From positions 124,001 through 188,000 of the forward strand of contig NZ_PVTG01000004.1 of the NCBI RefSeq assembly GCF_003002915.1: 64,000 nucleotides of DNA, written 5' to 3'. The notes under the pieces were generated by a model, which saw only the letters and a list, made by a program, of their open reading frames with translations, did no database searches and was not told the DNA's origin. This document shows, piece by piece, positions 47,074 through 60,840 of the stretch. The DNA comes from Geodermatophilus tzadiensis (GTDB lineage: Bacteria; Actinomycetota; Actinomycetes; Mycobacteriales; Geodermatophilaceae). The number at the start of each line of letters is the position of its first letter. Within the stretch, counting starts at the first letter, position 1. Both the position numbers and the translations under genes were made by a program.

Positions 47074-48249
47074 TCAGGCGCGCCGGCGGCGCAGCTCGCG
47101 CCACAGCCAGGCGGCGATCGCCAGCGGCACGACCACGAACGCGGTCAGCACCGGCACCGTGCCGAGCAGCCCGCCCAGCCAGGCCAGCAGCAGCGGGGTG
47201 CCGAAGCCGGCGTAGGCGAAGGCGTAGAAGGCGCTGTTCATCGCCCCGCGGGTGTGCGGCGGCGCCAGCCGCGCGGTGAGGGTGAGCCCGGCGGTCAGGC
47301 AGAGCCCGGCCCCGCCGCCCATCAGCACCGACGCGGGCAGCAGCAGGAGCTCCCCGCGCGTGACGACGGCGAGCACGCCGAGCCCGGTGCCGGCCGCGCA
47401 GAGCAGCATCCCGAGCGGCCCGGCGCCCCGCTCGGCCCGCCGCCCCACGCGCGCCGCGGCGGCGCTCGCCCCCAGCGCCAGCCCGGCGATCAGGCCGGCG
47501 TAGGCGACGCCGACCCCGCCGGGCACCACCAGCAGCGGCAGCAGGGTCGCGGCGACCGTCGGGAAGGCGAACACGCCGACGGCGGTCGGCGCCAGCACCG
47601 CCCAGAACGGGCGGCGCGCCTCCGGCGGCAGGCCCAGGGTCATCAGCCGGCCGCGGCGCCGGACCGTCACGGTCTCGGGGACGGTGGCCAGCGCGCCGAG
47701 CCCGACGACCAGGACGGCGACGTGCACCAGGTAGGGCAGCGTCGTCGGCGCCGGGCCGTACTGCGCGAGCACCCCGCTCATCGCGGGCGCGACGGCGAAG
47801 CCGAGCGACGTCGACACCGCGCCGCGGGTGGCCGCCGACTGCTGCCCCGCCGGCCCGGCCAGGTCCTGCAGCCAGGCGTTGGCGACCGAGAACACCACCC
47901 CGGACACCACCCCCTGCAGCAGCCGGCCGGCGTAGAGCAGCGGCAGGTGCTCCGCGGCGGGGACGAACAGCAGCGACACCAGCCCGGCGAGCACCGCGAA
48001 CGGCAGCACCAGGGCGCGGCGGCCGAAGCGGTCGGAGGCCGCGCCCGACACGGTGAGCGTCGCGACCAGGCCGATGGCGTAGCAGCCGAAGACGGCGGTC
48101 AGGTCGGCGTCGGACAGGCCCAGCGTGCGCCGGTAGACCAGCAGCAGCGGCGTCGGGATGTTGGTGCCCAGCGCGACGGTGAACAGGCCGAGGGTGAGCG
48201 CGTCGAGACGGCGCCGGGTGACGCGCTGGTCGACCGGGGCCTCCGTCAC
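47074..48249 (-). CDS. MFS transporter
   Basis: A 391-residue major facilitator with about twelve hydrophobic segments. The loop ASDRFGRRALVLPF is motif A and YAGRLLQGVVSGVVFSVANA is typical. No substrate can be named. GTG at 48247-48249 is used; a GTG three codons earlier is possible. It lies 59 bases upstream of the P450 on the same strand and may be cotranscribed with it. Export of the P450 product is one possibility. Confidence 0.85.
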   Translation of the reverse strand: MTEAPVDQRVTRRRLDALTLGLFTVALGTNIPTPLLLVYRRTLGLSDADLTAVFGCYAIGLVATLTVSGAASDRFGRRALVLPFAVLAGLVSLLFVPAAEHLPLLYAGRLLQGVVSGVVFSVANAWLQDLAGPAGQQSAATRGAVSTSLGFAVAPAMSGVLAQYGPAPTTLPYLVHVAVLVVGLGALATVPETVTVRRRGRLMTLGLPPEARRPFWAVLAPTAVGVFAFPTVAATLLPLLVVPGGVGVAYAGLIAGLALGASAAAARVGRRAERGAGPLGMLLCAAGTGLGVLAVVTRGELLLLPASVLMGGGAGLCLTAGLTLTARLAPPHTRGAMNSAFYAFAYAGFGTPLLLAWLGGLLGTVPVLTAFVVVPLAIAAWLWRELRRRRA

Positions 48250-48314
48250 CGCGCGGACGCTAGCGGACACCGGTCGCGCGGGGAGCCGCCGAGCCGAGGG
48301 GGTCGCTGACGCCG

Positions 48315-48584
48315 TCAGCCGACGACGACGTCCCACCGGCGGACGGTCCAGCTCGTCACCAACCCGTGGACGACGTAGGGGTCCTGCTCGGCGAACCGCT
48401 CGACGACGTCCCGCTCGGCGGTCCACACCAGCAGCGCGCGGTCGTGCGGGTCGGGCAGCGCGCCGGCCAGCAGCAGCTCGCCGCGCTCGTGGGCCGCCCG
48501 GGCGAGGGCCAGGTGGTCCTCGCGCAGCGCCGCCCGGCGCTCGAGGTAGTCGGGGGCGAGGACGTACTCCAGCAGCAGGTGCAC
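48315..48584 (-). CDS. YciI-family protein
   Basis: An 89-residue YciI-like protein. The N-terminus HLLLEYVLAPDYLERRAALR with the conserved RxxxRxxHL layout, ALPDPHDRALLVWTAERD, and a terminal FAEQDPYVVHGL match the ferredoxin-like fold with a conserved His/Asp pair. A few YciI members are dechlorinases or hydrolases; most have no known role. GTG at 48582-48584. It diverges from the phaB operon and lies 65 bases upstream of the MFS gene. Confidence 0.85.
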   Translation of the reverse strand: MHLLLEYVLAPDYLERRAALREDHLALARAAHERGELLLAGALPDPHDRALLVWTAERDVVERFAEQDPYVVHGLVTSWTVRRWDVVVG

Positions 48585-48651
48585 CCCGCCACCCTGCCCG
48601 GTCGCCGGGCCGGAGCGCGACGCGGCTCACGAGACCGCATCGGCCCTCGTC

Positions 48652-48680
48652 TTGTCCTACTGGCGGGTCACGACGATGCT
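48652..48680 (+). promoter_or_regulatory. possible promoter of the phaB operon
   Basis: TTGTCC (48652-48657) and GATGCT (48675-48680) lie 17 bases apart, about 95 bases before the phaB start. The -10 is weak. It is the best match in the 191 bases between the divergent YciI and phaB genes. Confidence 0.3.
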
Positions 48681-48775
48681 CGCCCTACCCCGATGCCGGA
48701 GCACCGAGGTCTGCTGCGACCCCGGCTCCGGTCCAGGACAACGAGGCGCACGCGCCCGAGCCCCAGGAGGACCCG

Positions 48776-49591
48776 GTGACAGCGACCCAGGAACGCACCA
48801 GCAGGACCGGCGACAAGCTCTCCGGCCGGGTGGCCTTCGTCACCGGCGGGACCCGGGGGATCGGGGCCGCCATCTGTCGCAGCATGGCCGCCCAGGGCGC
48901 CGACGTCGCCGCCGGCTACAGCGGCAACGACGAGGCCGCCGAGCGCTTCCGCAAGCAGTTCTGCGACGACTTCCCCGACCAGGGCTTCTCCGTGCACAAG
49001 GGCGACATCGGCAACCCCGACGACTGCCGGCGCACCATCGACGAGGTCATCCAGGAGCACGGCCGCCTCGACGTCCTGGTCAACAACGCCGGCATCACCG
49101 CCGACCGCACCGTGCTGAAGATGACCGACGACGACTGGCGCCGGGTCGTCGACGTCAACCTCTCCGGGGCCTTCTACCTGTCGCAGGCCGCGCTCAAGCA
49201 CATGCTCGAGCGGGGCAGCGGGCGGATCGTGATGATCTCCTCGGTCATCGGCGAGACCGGCGGCATCGGCCAGGCCAACTACTCCTCGGCCAAGGCCGGG
49301 CTGCTGGGCCTGACCAAGACGCTGGCCCGGGAGGCCGCGATGCAGGTGCAGCGCTCCGGCAAGACCGACGGCCTCGGCATCACCGTCAACGCCGTGACGC
49401 CGGGCTACACCGCCACCGAGATGCTCGACAGCGTCCCGGACAAGGTGCTCGACGGGCTCAAGGCCAAGATCCCGCTGGGCCGGCTGGGCGAGCCGGAGGA
49501 GGTCGCCCGCGTCGTGCACTTCCTCGCCGCCGACGCCTCGGGCTACATCACCGGGCAGGTGTGGGGGGTCAACGGCGGGCTGGACATGTAG
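48776..49591 (+). CDS. phaB: acetoacetyl-CoA reductase / 3-oxoacyl-ACP reductase
   Basis: A 271-residue short-chain dehydrogenase. It has the cofactor loop TGGTRGIG, NNAG in VLVNNAGITADRTVLKMT, and catalytic Ser/Tyr/Lys in MISSVIGETGG and ANYSSAKAG. The ADRTVLKMTDDDW segment is shared by PhaB and FabG. The neighbours (acetyl-CoA carboxylase, ketosynthase III, PHA synthase) favour PhaB: acetoacetyl-CoA + NADPH to (R)-3-hydroxybutyryl-CoA. GTG 48776 follows AGGAGG by six bases. It opens the four-gene operon, 44 bases before the carboxylase. Confidence 0.9.
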   Translation: MTATQERTSRTGDKLSGRVAFVTGGTRGIGAAICRSMAAQGADVAAGYSGNDEAAERFRKQFCDDFPDQGFSVHKGDIGNPDDCRRTIDEVIQEHGRLDVLVNNAGITADRTVLKMTDDDWRRVVDVNLSGAFYLSQAALKHMLERGSGRIVMISSVIGETGGIGQANYSSAKAGLLGLTKTLAREAAMQVQRSGKTDGLGITVNAVTPGYTATEMLDSVPDKVLDGLKAKIPLGRLGEPEEVARVVHFLAADASGYITGQVWGVNGGLDM

Positions 49592-49635
49592 CCGCAGCAG
49601 GACCGCTGACCACCACCACCGAGGGAGGGGACCGG

Positions 49636-55128
<5,493 letters not shown>

Positions 55129-55153
55129 CCGCCACGACCTGAGAGGACTCGGC

Positions 55154-57115
55154 GTGAACGCGTTCGTCCTGAACCGGCACGGCCGCATGGTGTTCCCCTC
55201 GAACATCATGCCGGAGCTGGACTTCTCCACCATGGAGACGCTCGAGCAGCTCGACAGCGTCATCCGGCGTGACTTCGAGACCAAGGCCCCCAGCGGCACC
55301 GAGATCCTGGAACGGGTGCGCACCGGCGCCTACGAGAGCCGGTACGACCTGATGCGGGACCTCGCGCTCAACCTGTTCTGGGCCAACCGGTTCTCGATCA
55401 CCATGTACGACAAGCGGCCGACCCGCTGGGGCGACCTCCCGCGGACCCGCCCCGACGTCTTCCTCCCCGTCCTGGAGCCGTGGGAGGACGGCGAGGCCAA
55501 GGTCACCGGCGTCCAGGAGGCCTACCCGACGCTGCCGTCACGGTGGAACGAGGGCTGCGAGGACCGGATCTTCCAGATCCTGTTCGACGTCTTCGCCAAC
55601 CGGCGCAACCACGCCTCCACGCTGCCGGCGGTCAAGCCCACGGTCGCGGGGTTCCTGGAGCAGCCCGGCGCGCTGACCTTCCGGCTGCGCGGCTACGACC
55701 CCGACTACCCCGTGTACGACTACACCGACATCCTCGACGTCTCCGAGGACGTCCCCGAGCTCGAGGCGCTGCACCGCTGGGCCATGGTGCTGCACAACCA
55801 GTACCCGTGGGACCGCTCGCAGGTGGAGCTGGCCGACGCGAGCCAGATGCAGGACGACGACTGGGTGGTCGCCTTCCACCCGCGGGACAAGGAGGTGCGG
55901 GCCTTCCTGCGCCGGTTGCGCGCCGGCCACGCACCGCGGCCGGTCGCCGGGCCGCGCGAGTCCCGTCCGCCGGTGCGGCCCTACCCCGAGCTCGACGTGC
56001 GCCGGAGCTTCTCGGTGCAGCCGCGGATCGAGGCACTGGCCGCGGTGCACGGCGACCAGGTGTGCGGCAACGACGACCTGATCCGCAACACCGCCTACAA
56101 CTGGTCGCCGATGAGCGCCGAGGAGATCGCGGCCAAGACCGGTATCGAGCAGCGCGAGTACAGCTCGCTCCCGCTGGAGGAGCTCGCCCTGCAGGCCGCC
56201 GAGGCCGCGCTGGAGAAGTCGGGGCGGCAGCCGGAGGAGATCGGCGCCGTGCTGGTCTGCACGTGCACCAGCTCCCGGCTCATCCCGTCGCTGGCCACCT
56301 ATCTCTGCGGCCAGCTGGGCATGCACCAGGTCTACGCCGCGTACGACCTCATCGCCGCCTGTGCCGGGATGCCCTACGGCGTCGCCGACGCCGTGCGGAT
56401 GCTGCAGGAGGTCGAGCGGCCGGTCCTCGTCGTCTGCGTGGAGAAGTTCTCCGACAAGATCGGCAACGTCCGCACCTCGCGGATGATCTTCGGGGACGGC
56501 GCGGCGGCGCTGGTCGTCGGCCCGGCCCCCGAGGGCACCGAGGGCGACATCGACTACATGAAGACCTACGCCAGCGGCCCGGCCAGCGAGGTGAACTCGA
56601 TCCTCTGGCCCAACCCGGAGTTCGACAACAACATCACCGTGTTCGGCCCGCAGGTGAAGGCGCTGGCCGGCCGCTACCTGTCCCAGATGATCGACGAGCT
56701 GGGGCAGCTGCCGGCGCCCGACGGCCGGGACGGCTCGCTCATGGACGCCATCGACCTGATCGTCCCGCACCAGGCGAACAAGACGATGGTCATCGGCCTG
56801 GCGGAGCGTGCCGGCCTCACCGCCGACCAGCTCTACTTCAACATCGAGCAGGTGGGCAACACCTCCTCGGCGAGCATCCCGCTGGCCATCCACGACGCGG
56901 TCCGCGACGGGGTGATCACCGAGCCGGTGCGGGTCTTCGCGCCGGGGTTCGGGGCGGGCGCCGTGGCCGGGTACGCGGTCATGCGGGTCGACCCGGCGGT
57001 GGTCGCCGTCCAGACGGCGTCCGTGCCGCACGAGCAGGGAGCCGACCTGCCGGCCCCGACGGCCTCGGCGCAGACCGGGTCGGCGTCGGAGGGGATGCAG
57101 GAGGCCTTCGGCTGA
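55154..57115 (+). CDS. beta-ketoacyl synthase III with a novel N-terminal domain
   Basis: A 653-residue protein. The C-terminal 370 residues are a KAS III (FabH-like) thiolase fold with an intact triad: Cys403 in DLIAACAGMPYG, His539 in IVPHQANKT, Asn569 in QVGNTSSASIP. The first 270 residues (DLMRDLALNLFWANRFSITM, WNEGCEDRIFQILFDVFANR) are a mostly helical domain I do not recognise and not part of FabH. KAS III enzymes condense an acyl-CoA with malonyl-ACP, or, like NphT7, with malonyl-CoA to give acetoacetyl-CoA. The position between an acetyl-CoA carboxylase and downstream of phaB suits the latter. GTG 55154 lies 25 bases after the carboxylase stop. Confidence 0.9.
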   Translation: MNAFVLNRHGRMVFPSNIMPELDFSTMETLEQLDSVIRRDFETKAPSGTEILERVRTGAYESRYDLMRDLALNLFWANRFSITMYDKRPTRWGDLPRTRPDVFLPVLEPWEDGEAKVTGVQEAYPTLPSRWNEGCEDRIFQILFDVFANRRNHASTLPAVKPTVAGFLEQPGALTFRLRGYDPDYPVYDYTDILDVSEDVPELEALHRWAMVLHNQYPWDRSQVELADASQMQDDDWVVAFHPRDKEVRAFLRRLRAGHAPRPVAGPRESRPPVRPYPELDVRRSFSVQPRIEALAAVHGDQVCGNDDLIRNTAYNWSPMSAEEIAAKTGIEQREYSSLPLEELALQAAEAALEKSGRQPEEIGAVLVCTCTSSRLIPSLATYLCGQLGMHQVYAAYDLIAACAGMPYGVADAVRMLQEVERPVLVVCVEKFSDKIGNVRTSRMIFGDGAAALVVGPAPEGTEGDIDYMKTYASGPASEVNSILWPNPEFDNNITVFGPQVKALAGRYLSQMIDELGQLPAPDGRDGSLMDAIDLIVPHQANKTMVIGLAERAGLTADQLYFNIEQVGNTSSASIPLAIHDAVRDGVITEPVRVFAPGFGAGAVAGYAVMRVDPAVVAVQTASVPHEQGADLPAPTASAQTGSASEGMQEAFG

Positions 57116-57996
57116 GCAGCCGGACGGGCCACAGCACGGTCCGCGCCGCCGACGGCACCCGGCTGCGCGCCTGGAGCAGCGACGGCGACGGCGTCCCGGT
57201 CCTGCTGTGCAACGGGCTGGGCGCGCCGGCGGCGGCCTGGCCGCGGCTGGTGGCCCCCGGCAGCGGCTTCCGGGTGGTCACCTGGGCCCACCGCGGGCTG
57301 GCCGGCTCGCAGCGCCCGGCCGACCGCGACCGGGTGCGGGTCGAGGACCACGCCGACGACGCCCGCGCCGTGCTCGACGCCTTCGGCCTGTCCTCGGCCA
57401 CGGTCGTGGGCTGGTCGCTCGGGGTGAACGTGGCGTTCGAGCTGGCGCTGGAGCACCCCGACCGGGTGCGCTCGCTGCTCGCCGTCGCCGGGGTGCCCGG
57501 CGGGTCGTTCTCCGCGCTGTTCGCGCCGCTCGGCGTGCCCCGGCGGCTGCGCACCCCGGCGGGGCGGCTGAGCAGCCGGCTGCTGCCGCTGGTCGGGCCG
57601 CTGCTGCCGGTGCTCGTGGGCAGCCTGCCGCCGTGGCCGGAGCTGCTGACCGCCGACGGGGTGCGCGGCCCGGCGCGGGAGGCCGGGCACCCGGCGGCCC
57701 TCTACACGGTGCTGCGCGAGTTCTCCCGGCACGACTGGCGCTGGTTCCGGCACCTGGTGCTCGCCGTCGCCGAGCACGCCCCGCTCGACGTCGGCGCGGT
57801 GCGGTGCCCGGTCACCTTCGTGGCCGGCAGCCACGACGCGCTGGTCGACGTCGCCGACGTCGCGGCCGCGGCGCGCGCCGTCCCCGGCGCCCGGCTGCGC
57901 ACAGTCCCGGCCACCCACTTCGTGCCGCTGCAGTACCCGCGGCTCATGGCGGCCGAGCTGCGGGCCCTGGTGGCCCGGGAGCGCCGGGTGTCCTGA
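57112..57996 (+). CDS. alpha/beta hydrolase with probable CTG start
   Basis: A 294-residue alpha/beta hydrolase: nucleophile elbow VVGWSLGVNVAFE (Ser in GWSLG), acid in VAGSHDALVDV, His in PATHFVPLQYP. The coding frame has no ATG, GTG or TTG near its beginning; CTG at 57112 overlaps the ketosynthase stop as CTGA and has CAGGAGG seven bases upstream, so I take it as the start. It is the last gene of the phaB-carboxylase-ketosynthase operon and ends four bases before the convergent phaC stop. It could be a thioesterase, PHB-oligomer hydrolase or editing enzyme for the pathway; sequence alone does not decide. Confidence 0.82.
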   Translation: MSSRTGHSTVRAADGTRLRAWSSDGDGVPVLLCNGLGAPAAAWPRLVAPGSGFRVVTWAHRGLAGSQRPADRDRVRVEDHADDARAVLDAFGLSSATVVGWSLGVNVAFELALEHPDRVRSLLAVAGVPGGSFSALFAPLGVPRRLRTPAGRLSSRLLPLVGPLLPVLVGSLPPWPELLTADGVRGPAREAGHPAALYTVLREFSRHDWRWFRHLVLAVAEHAPLDVGAVRCPVTFVAGSHDALVDVADVAAAARAVPGARLRTVPATHFVPLQYPRLMAAELRALVARERRVS

Positions 57997-58000
57997 GCGG

Positions 58001-59749
58001 TCAGGCGCGGGCCGGCACCCGGTCGCGGACGTAGGAGCCGGGCGCCGGCTCCAGCGGCGGGTGCGCCGCGCTGCCGAGGGTCTCCGGTGCGGGCACCTCG
58101 TCGCCGGAGCGCTCGATCGCCCACTCCGACCACGGCTCCCACCAGCTGCCGGTGTGCTCCTCGGCCGCCGCGCGCCAGGCGTGCGCGTCGGGGCCGGGCT
58201 CGCTGCCGGTCCAGTAGCGGGCCTTGGGGTTGCCCGGCGGGTTGACCAGGCTCTGGATGTGGCCGCTGGAGCTCAGCACGAAGGTGCTCGGCCCCGACAG
58301 CAGCTGGGTGGTCCGGTAGCAGCCGTGCCACGGGGTCAGGTGGTCGGTGAGCGCGCCGGTGACGAACGTGGGCACGGTGATCCGGCTCAGGTGCACCGGC
58401 GTGCCGAGCACGGTGAGCGCCCCGGGCCGGACCAGCGCGTTGGTCGAGAAGATGTCCAGGAACTGCTCGTGCAGCTTCGCCGGCAGGTTCGTGCCGTCGG
58501 CGTTCCAGGCGAGGATGTCGAACGCGGGCGGGTCCTCGCCCATCAGCCACTGGCGCACCAGGTAGTTGAAGACCAGGTCGTCGGGGCGCATCCAGGTGAA
58601 CACCGAGCCCATCTGCCGGGCGGTGATGACGCCCTGCCGGGTGGAGTTGCGCCGGGCGACGTCGAGCAGCCGGGGACCGGAGAAGGCGCCCAGCGGGGCG
58701 CGGCTGGCGAAGTCGAGCAGGGTCACCGCGTAGCCGGCGGCGGCCACGCGCTCGTCGCCCTGGGCGGCGAGGTGGTTGAGCGCCGTCGTCATCACCTGGC
58801 CGCCGGCGCACAGGCCCAGCGTCGTGACGTCGGGGGAGCCGGTGATCTCGCAGGCGGCGTCGACCGCGCTGAGCACGCCGCCGGCGTAGGTGTCGAGGTC
58901 CCACTCGGACTGCGCCTTGGTGGGGTTGCGCCAGCTGATCATGAAGACCTGCAGGCCCCGGCTCACGGCGTACTCGACCAGGCTGCGGCCCGGGCGGAGG
59001 TCGAGGAAGTAGAAGCGGCCGATCGGCGGCGGCACGATGACCAGCGGGCGGGCCCGGACCCGCGGCGTCGAGGGCGTGTACTGGATCAGCTCGACGATCT
59101 CGTCGCGGTACACGACGGCACCGGGGGTGACCCCGAGGTCCTCGCCGACGGTGAAGGCGCTGCGGTCGACCTGCGAGGGCATCCCGCCGTTGCGCACCAG
59201 GTCGGTGAGCGCGTTGCGGGCACCGCGGACCACGCTGCGCCCGGCGGTGTCGAAGGCCCGCTTCAGCGCGGCCGGGTTGCCCAGCAGGGTGTTGGTGGGG
59301 GCCATGGCGCTGGTCAGCGCGGTGAAGAGGAAGCGCACCTGCTCGACCTCGCGCCAGTCGGCGCCGCCGGCCGCGAAGTCCTCGACCAGGCGGTCGAGCG
59401 CCCCCGTGGTGGCCAGGTAGGACTGGACGAGCCGCCGGTAGCCCGGGTGCAGCGACCAGGCGGGGTCGGCGAAGCGGGCGTCCTTGGGCGACGGGGCGAT
59501 CTCGTCGGTGCCGCGCAGGATGCGCAGCGCGTCGCGCCCCAGCCGCACGGCCTCGCGCGCCAGCGGCCGCGGCTGCGCGAGGGTGGCGGCCACGCCGCGC
59601 ACCATGCCCCGCGTGGAGGGCAGGGTGACCGGCTCGCCGCCCTCGACCGGCACGCCCTGCGGGGTGTCCCGCGGCGCCCGTTCCGCGTCCGCGGCTCGCC
59701 GGCCGGTCGCCGGGCGCGGGCGCGGCGGTGTCGTCGTCGTGGTGGTCAC
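58001..59749 (-). CDS. phaC: poly(3-hydroxyalkanoate) synthase, class I type
   Basis: A 582-residue PHA synthase, the usual size of class I enzymes that act without PhaE or PhaR. The lipase-box variant GLCAGGQ gives catalytic Cys314; the Asp is in TGALTDHLTPW and the His in SSSGHIQSLVNPPG. QYTPSTPRVRARPLVIVPPP and FMISWRNPTKAQSEWDLDTY are typical synthase blocks. It polymerises (R)-3-hydroxyacyl-CoA into granules. GTG 59749 is chosen because AGAGGGGG precedes it; an in-frame ATG at 59773 lies inside a CRP-type site. It converges on the phaB operon and follows the ole operon with its own promoter. Confidence 0.95.
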   Translation of the reverse strand: MTTTTTTPPRPRPATGRRAADAERAPRDTPQGVPVEGGEPVTLPSTRGMVRGVAATLAQPRPLAREAVRLGRDALRILRGTDEIAPSPKDARFADPAWSLHPGYRRLVQSYLATTGALDRLVEDFAAGGADWREVEQVRFLFTALTSAMAPTNTLLGNPAALKRAFDTAGRSVVRGARNALTDLVRNGGMPSQVDRSAFTVGEDLGVTPGAVVYRDEIVELIQYTPSTPRVRARPLVIVPPPIGRFYFLDLRPGRSLVEYAVSRGLQVFMISWRNPTKAQSEWDLDTYAGGVLSAVDAACEITGSPDVTTLGLCAGGQVMTTALNHLAAQGDERVAAAGYAVTLLDFASRAPLGAFSGPRLLDVARRNSTRQGVITARQMGSVFTWMRPDDLVFNYLVRQWLMGEDPPAFDILAWNADGTNLPAKLHEQFLDIFSTNALVRPGALTVLGTPVHLSRITVPTFVTGALTDHLTPWHGCYRTTQLLSGPSTFVLSSSGHIQSLVNPPGNPKARYWTGSEPGPDAHAWRAAAEEHTGSWWEPWSEWAIERSGDEVPAPETLGSAAHPPLEPAPGSYVRDRVPARA

Positions 59750-59761
59750 GGGTGCCCCCTC

Positions 59762-59777
59762 TGTGAGCTGCATCACA
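59762..59777. promoter_or_regulatory. perfect CRP-type site in the phaC leader
   Basis: TGTGAGCTGCATCACA matches the CRP consensus TGTGA-N6-TCACA at every fixed position. For the minus-strand phaC gene a TACGGT -10 lies at 59791-59786, so the site sits just after the predicted transcription start and 12 bases before the GTG, a position normally repressive. A cAMP-bound Crp/GlxR-type regulator is the likely ligand. Confidence 0.7.
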
Positions 59778-59826
59778 CGAGGTCGACCGTAGCCGGACGA
59801 CGTGCGCTCGTGCCAGCTCACCGCCC

Positions 59827-60840
59827 TCAGCGGCCGGGCGGAAGACCCCCGCGCCGTGACACCGGCGACACCCCGCCGGCGGCGTACCAGGAGGCCAGCC
59901 GGGCGAACCCCTCCTCGAGGGACACCGCGGGCCGCCAGCCGAGGGCCGCCCGGGTGCGGCGCTGGTCGAACCAGTGCGCGGTGGCCAGCTGCTCGGCGAG
60001 GAACCGGTTCAGCGGCGGCACCGAGCGCCGCCGGGTCGCCTCCCACACCGCCTCGACCGCGGCACCGGCCACCCAGGCCGCGGCGAAGGGCACCCGCCGG
60101 CGCGGGCCGGGGACGCCCGCCGCCCGGCACAGCCGGCCGAGGACCTCGGCGATCGGGCGCGGCTCCCCGTTGGAGACGACCAGCGCCTCGCCGTGCACCG
60201 GGCCGCACGCGTCCGCGGCGGCGACCAGGGCCGCGGCGGCGTTGTCGACGTAGGTGGTGTCGACCAGCGCCGCGCCCGATCCGACGACCGGCAGCCGACC
60301 GCTCCGGGCGCGCTCGACGATCCGCCCGACGAGCTGGGTGTCGCCCGGGCCCCACACCAGGTGGGGCCGGACGGCGAGCACCGCCAGGCCGGGGGAGTCG
60401 GCGGCCAGCGCGTCGAGCTCGGCGATCGCCTTGCTGCGCGAGTACCGGCCGCGGGCCCGCCGCGGGTCGGCCGGCTCCGCGCCGACGCCGGCCAGCGCCG
60501 TCCCGGCGTGGGCCACCGACGGGGAGGACACGTGCACCAGCCGGCCCACACCGGCCGCCCGGCACGCCGCGACGACGGCCCGGGTGCCCTCGACGTTGGC
60601 GTGCCGGTACTCCGCCCACGGCCCGGTCACGTCGACCTTGGCGGCCAGGTGCAGCACGGCGTCCTGCCCGTGGGCCGCGCGGCGCACGACCGCCGGGTCG
60701 GCGACGTCGCCGAGCACCTCGGCGCACGGCAGTCCCGCCGGGCGGCGCTGCAGGACGGTGACCTCGTCGCCGCGCTCGAGCAGCGCGGTGGCCGTGGCCC
60801 GGCCGAGCATGCCGCTGGCGCCGGTGACCAGCACCCTCAC
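59827..60840 (-). CDS. oleD: OleD-like NAD(P)-dependent 3-ketoacyl/2-alkyl reductase
   Basis: A 337-residue extended short-chain dehydrogenase of the 3-beta-HSD/epimerase type. VLVTGASGMLGRATATAL binds the cofactor, VSSPSVAHAG and RYSRSKAIAE contain the catalytic Ser, Tyr and Lys. In Ole pathways OleD reduces the 2-alkyl-3-ketoacid from OleA to a 2-alkyl-3-hydroxyacid. The GTG at 60838-60840 overlaps the OleBC stop (GTGA), and the gene order oleA-oleBC-oleD supports the call more than the sequence, which alone could be another sterol-dehydrogenase-like enzyme. Confidence 0.85.
   Translation of the reverse strand: MRVLVTGASGMLGRATATALLERGDEVTVLQRRPAGLPCAEVLGDVADPAVVRRAAHGQDAVLHLAAKVDVTGPWAEYRHANVEGTRAVVAACRAAGVGRLVHVSSPSVAHAGTALAGVGAEPADPRRARGRYSRSKAIAELDALAADSPGLAVLAVRPHLVWGPGDTQLVGRIVERARSGRLPVVGSGAALVDTTYVDNAAAALVAAADACGPVHGEALVVSNGEPRPIAEVLGRLCRAAGVPGPRRRVPFAAAWVAGAAVEAVWEATRRRSVPPLNRFLAEQLATAHWFDQRRTRAALGWRPAVSLEEGFARLASWYAAGGVSPVSRRGGLPPGR

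Noticed and set aside
47254-48309. Plus-strand 351-codon Gln/Arg/His-rich frame opposite the MFS gene
   Set aside because: Composition is that of the reverse strand of a membrane-protein gene; no start signal or homology.
59771-59773. ATG start for phaC eight codons upstream
   Set aside because: It has no Shine-Dalgarno and lies within the CRP-type palindrome; GTG 59749 has a good ribosome-binding site.
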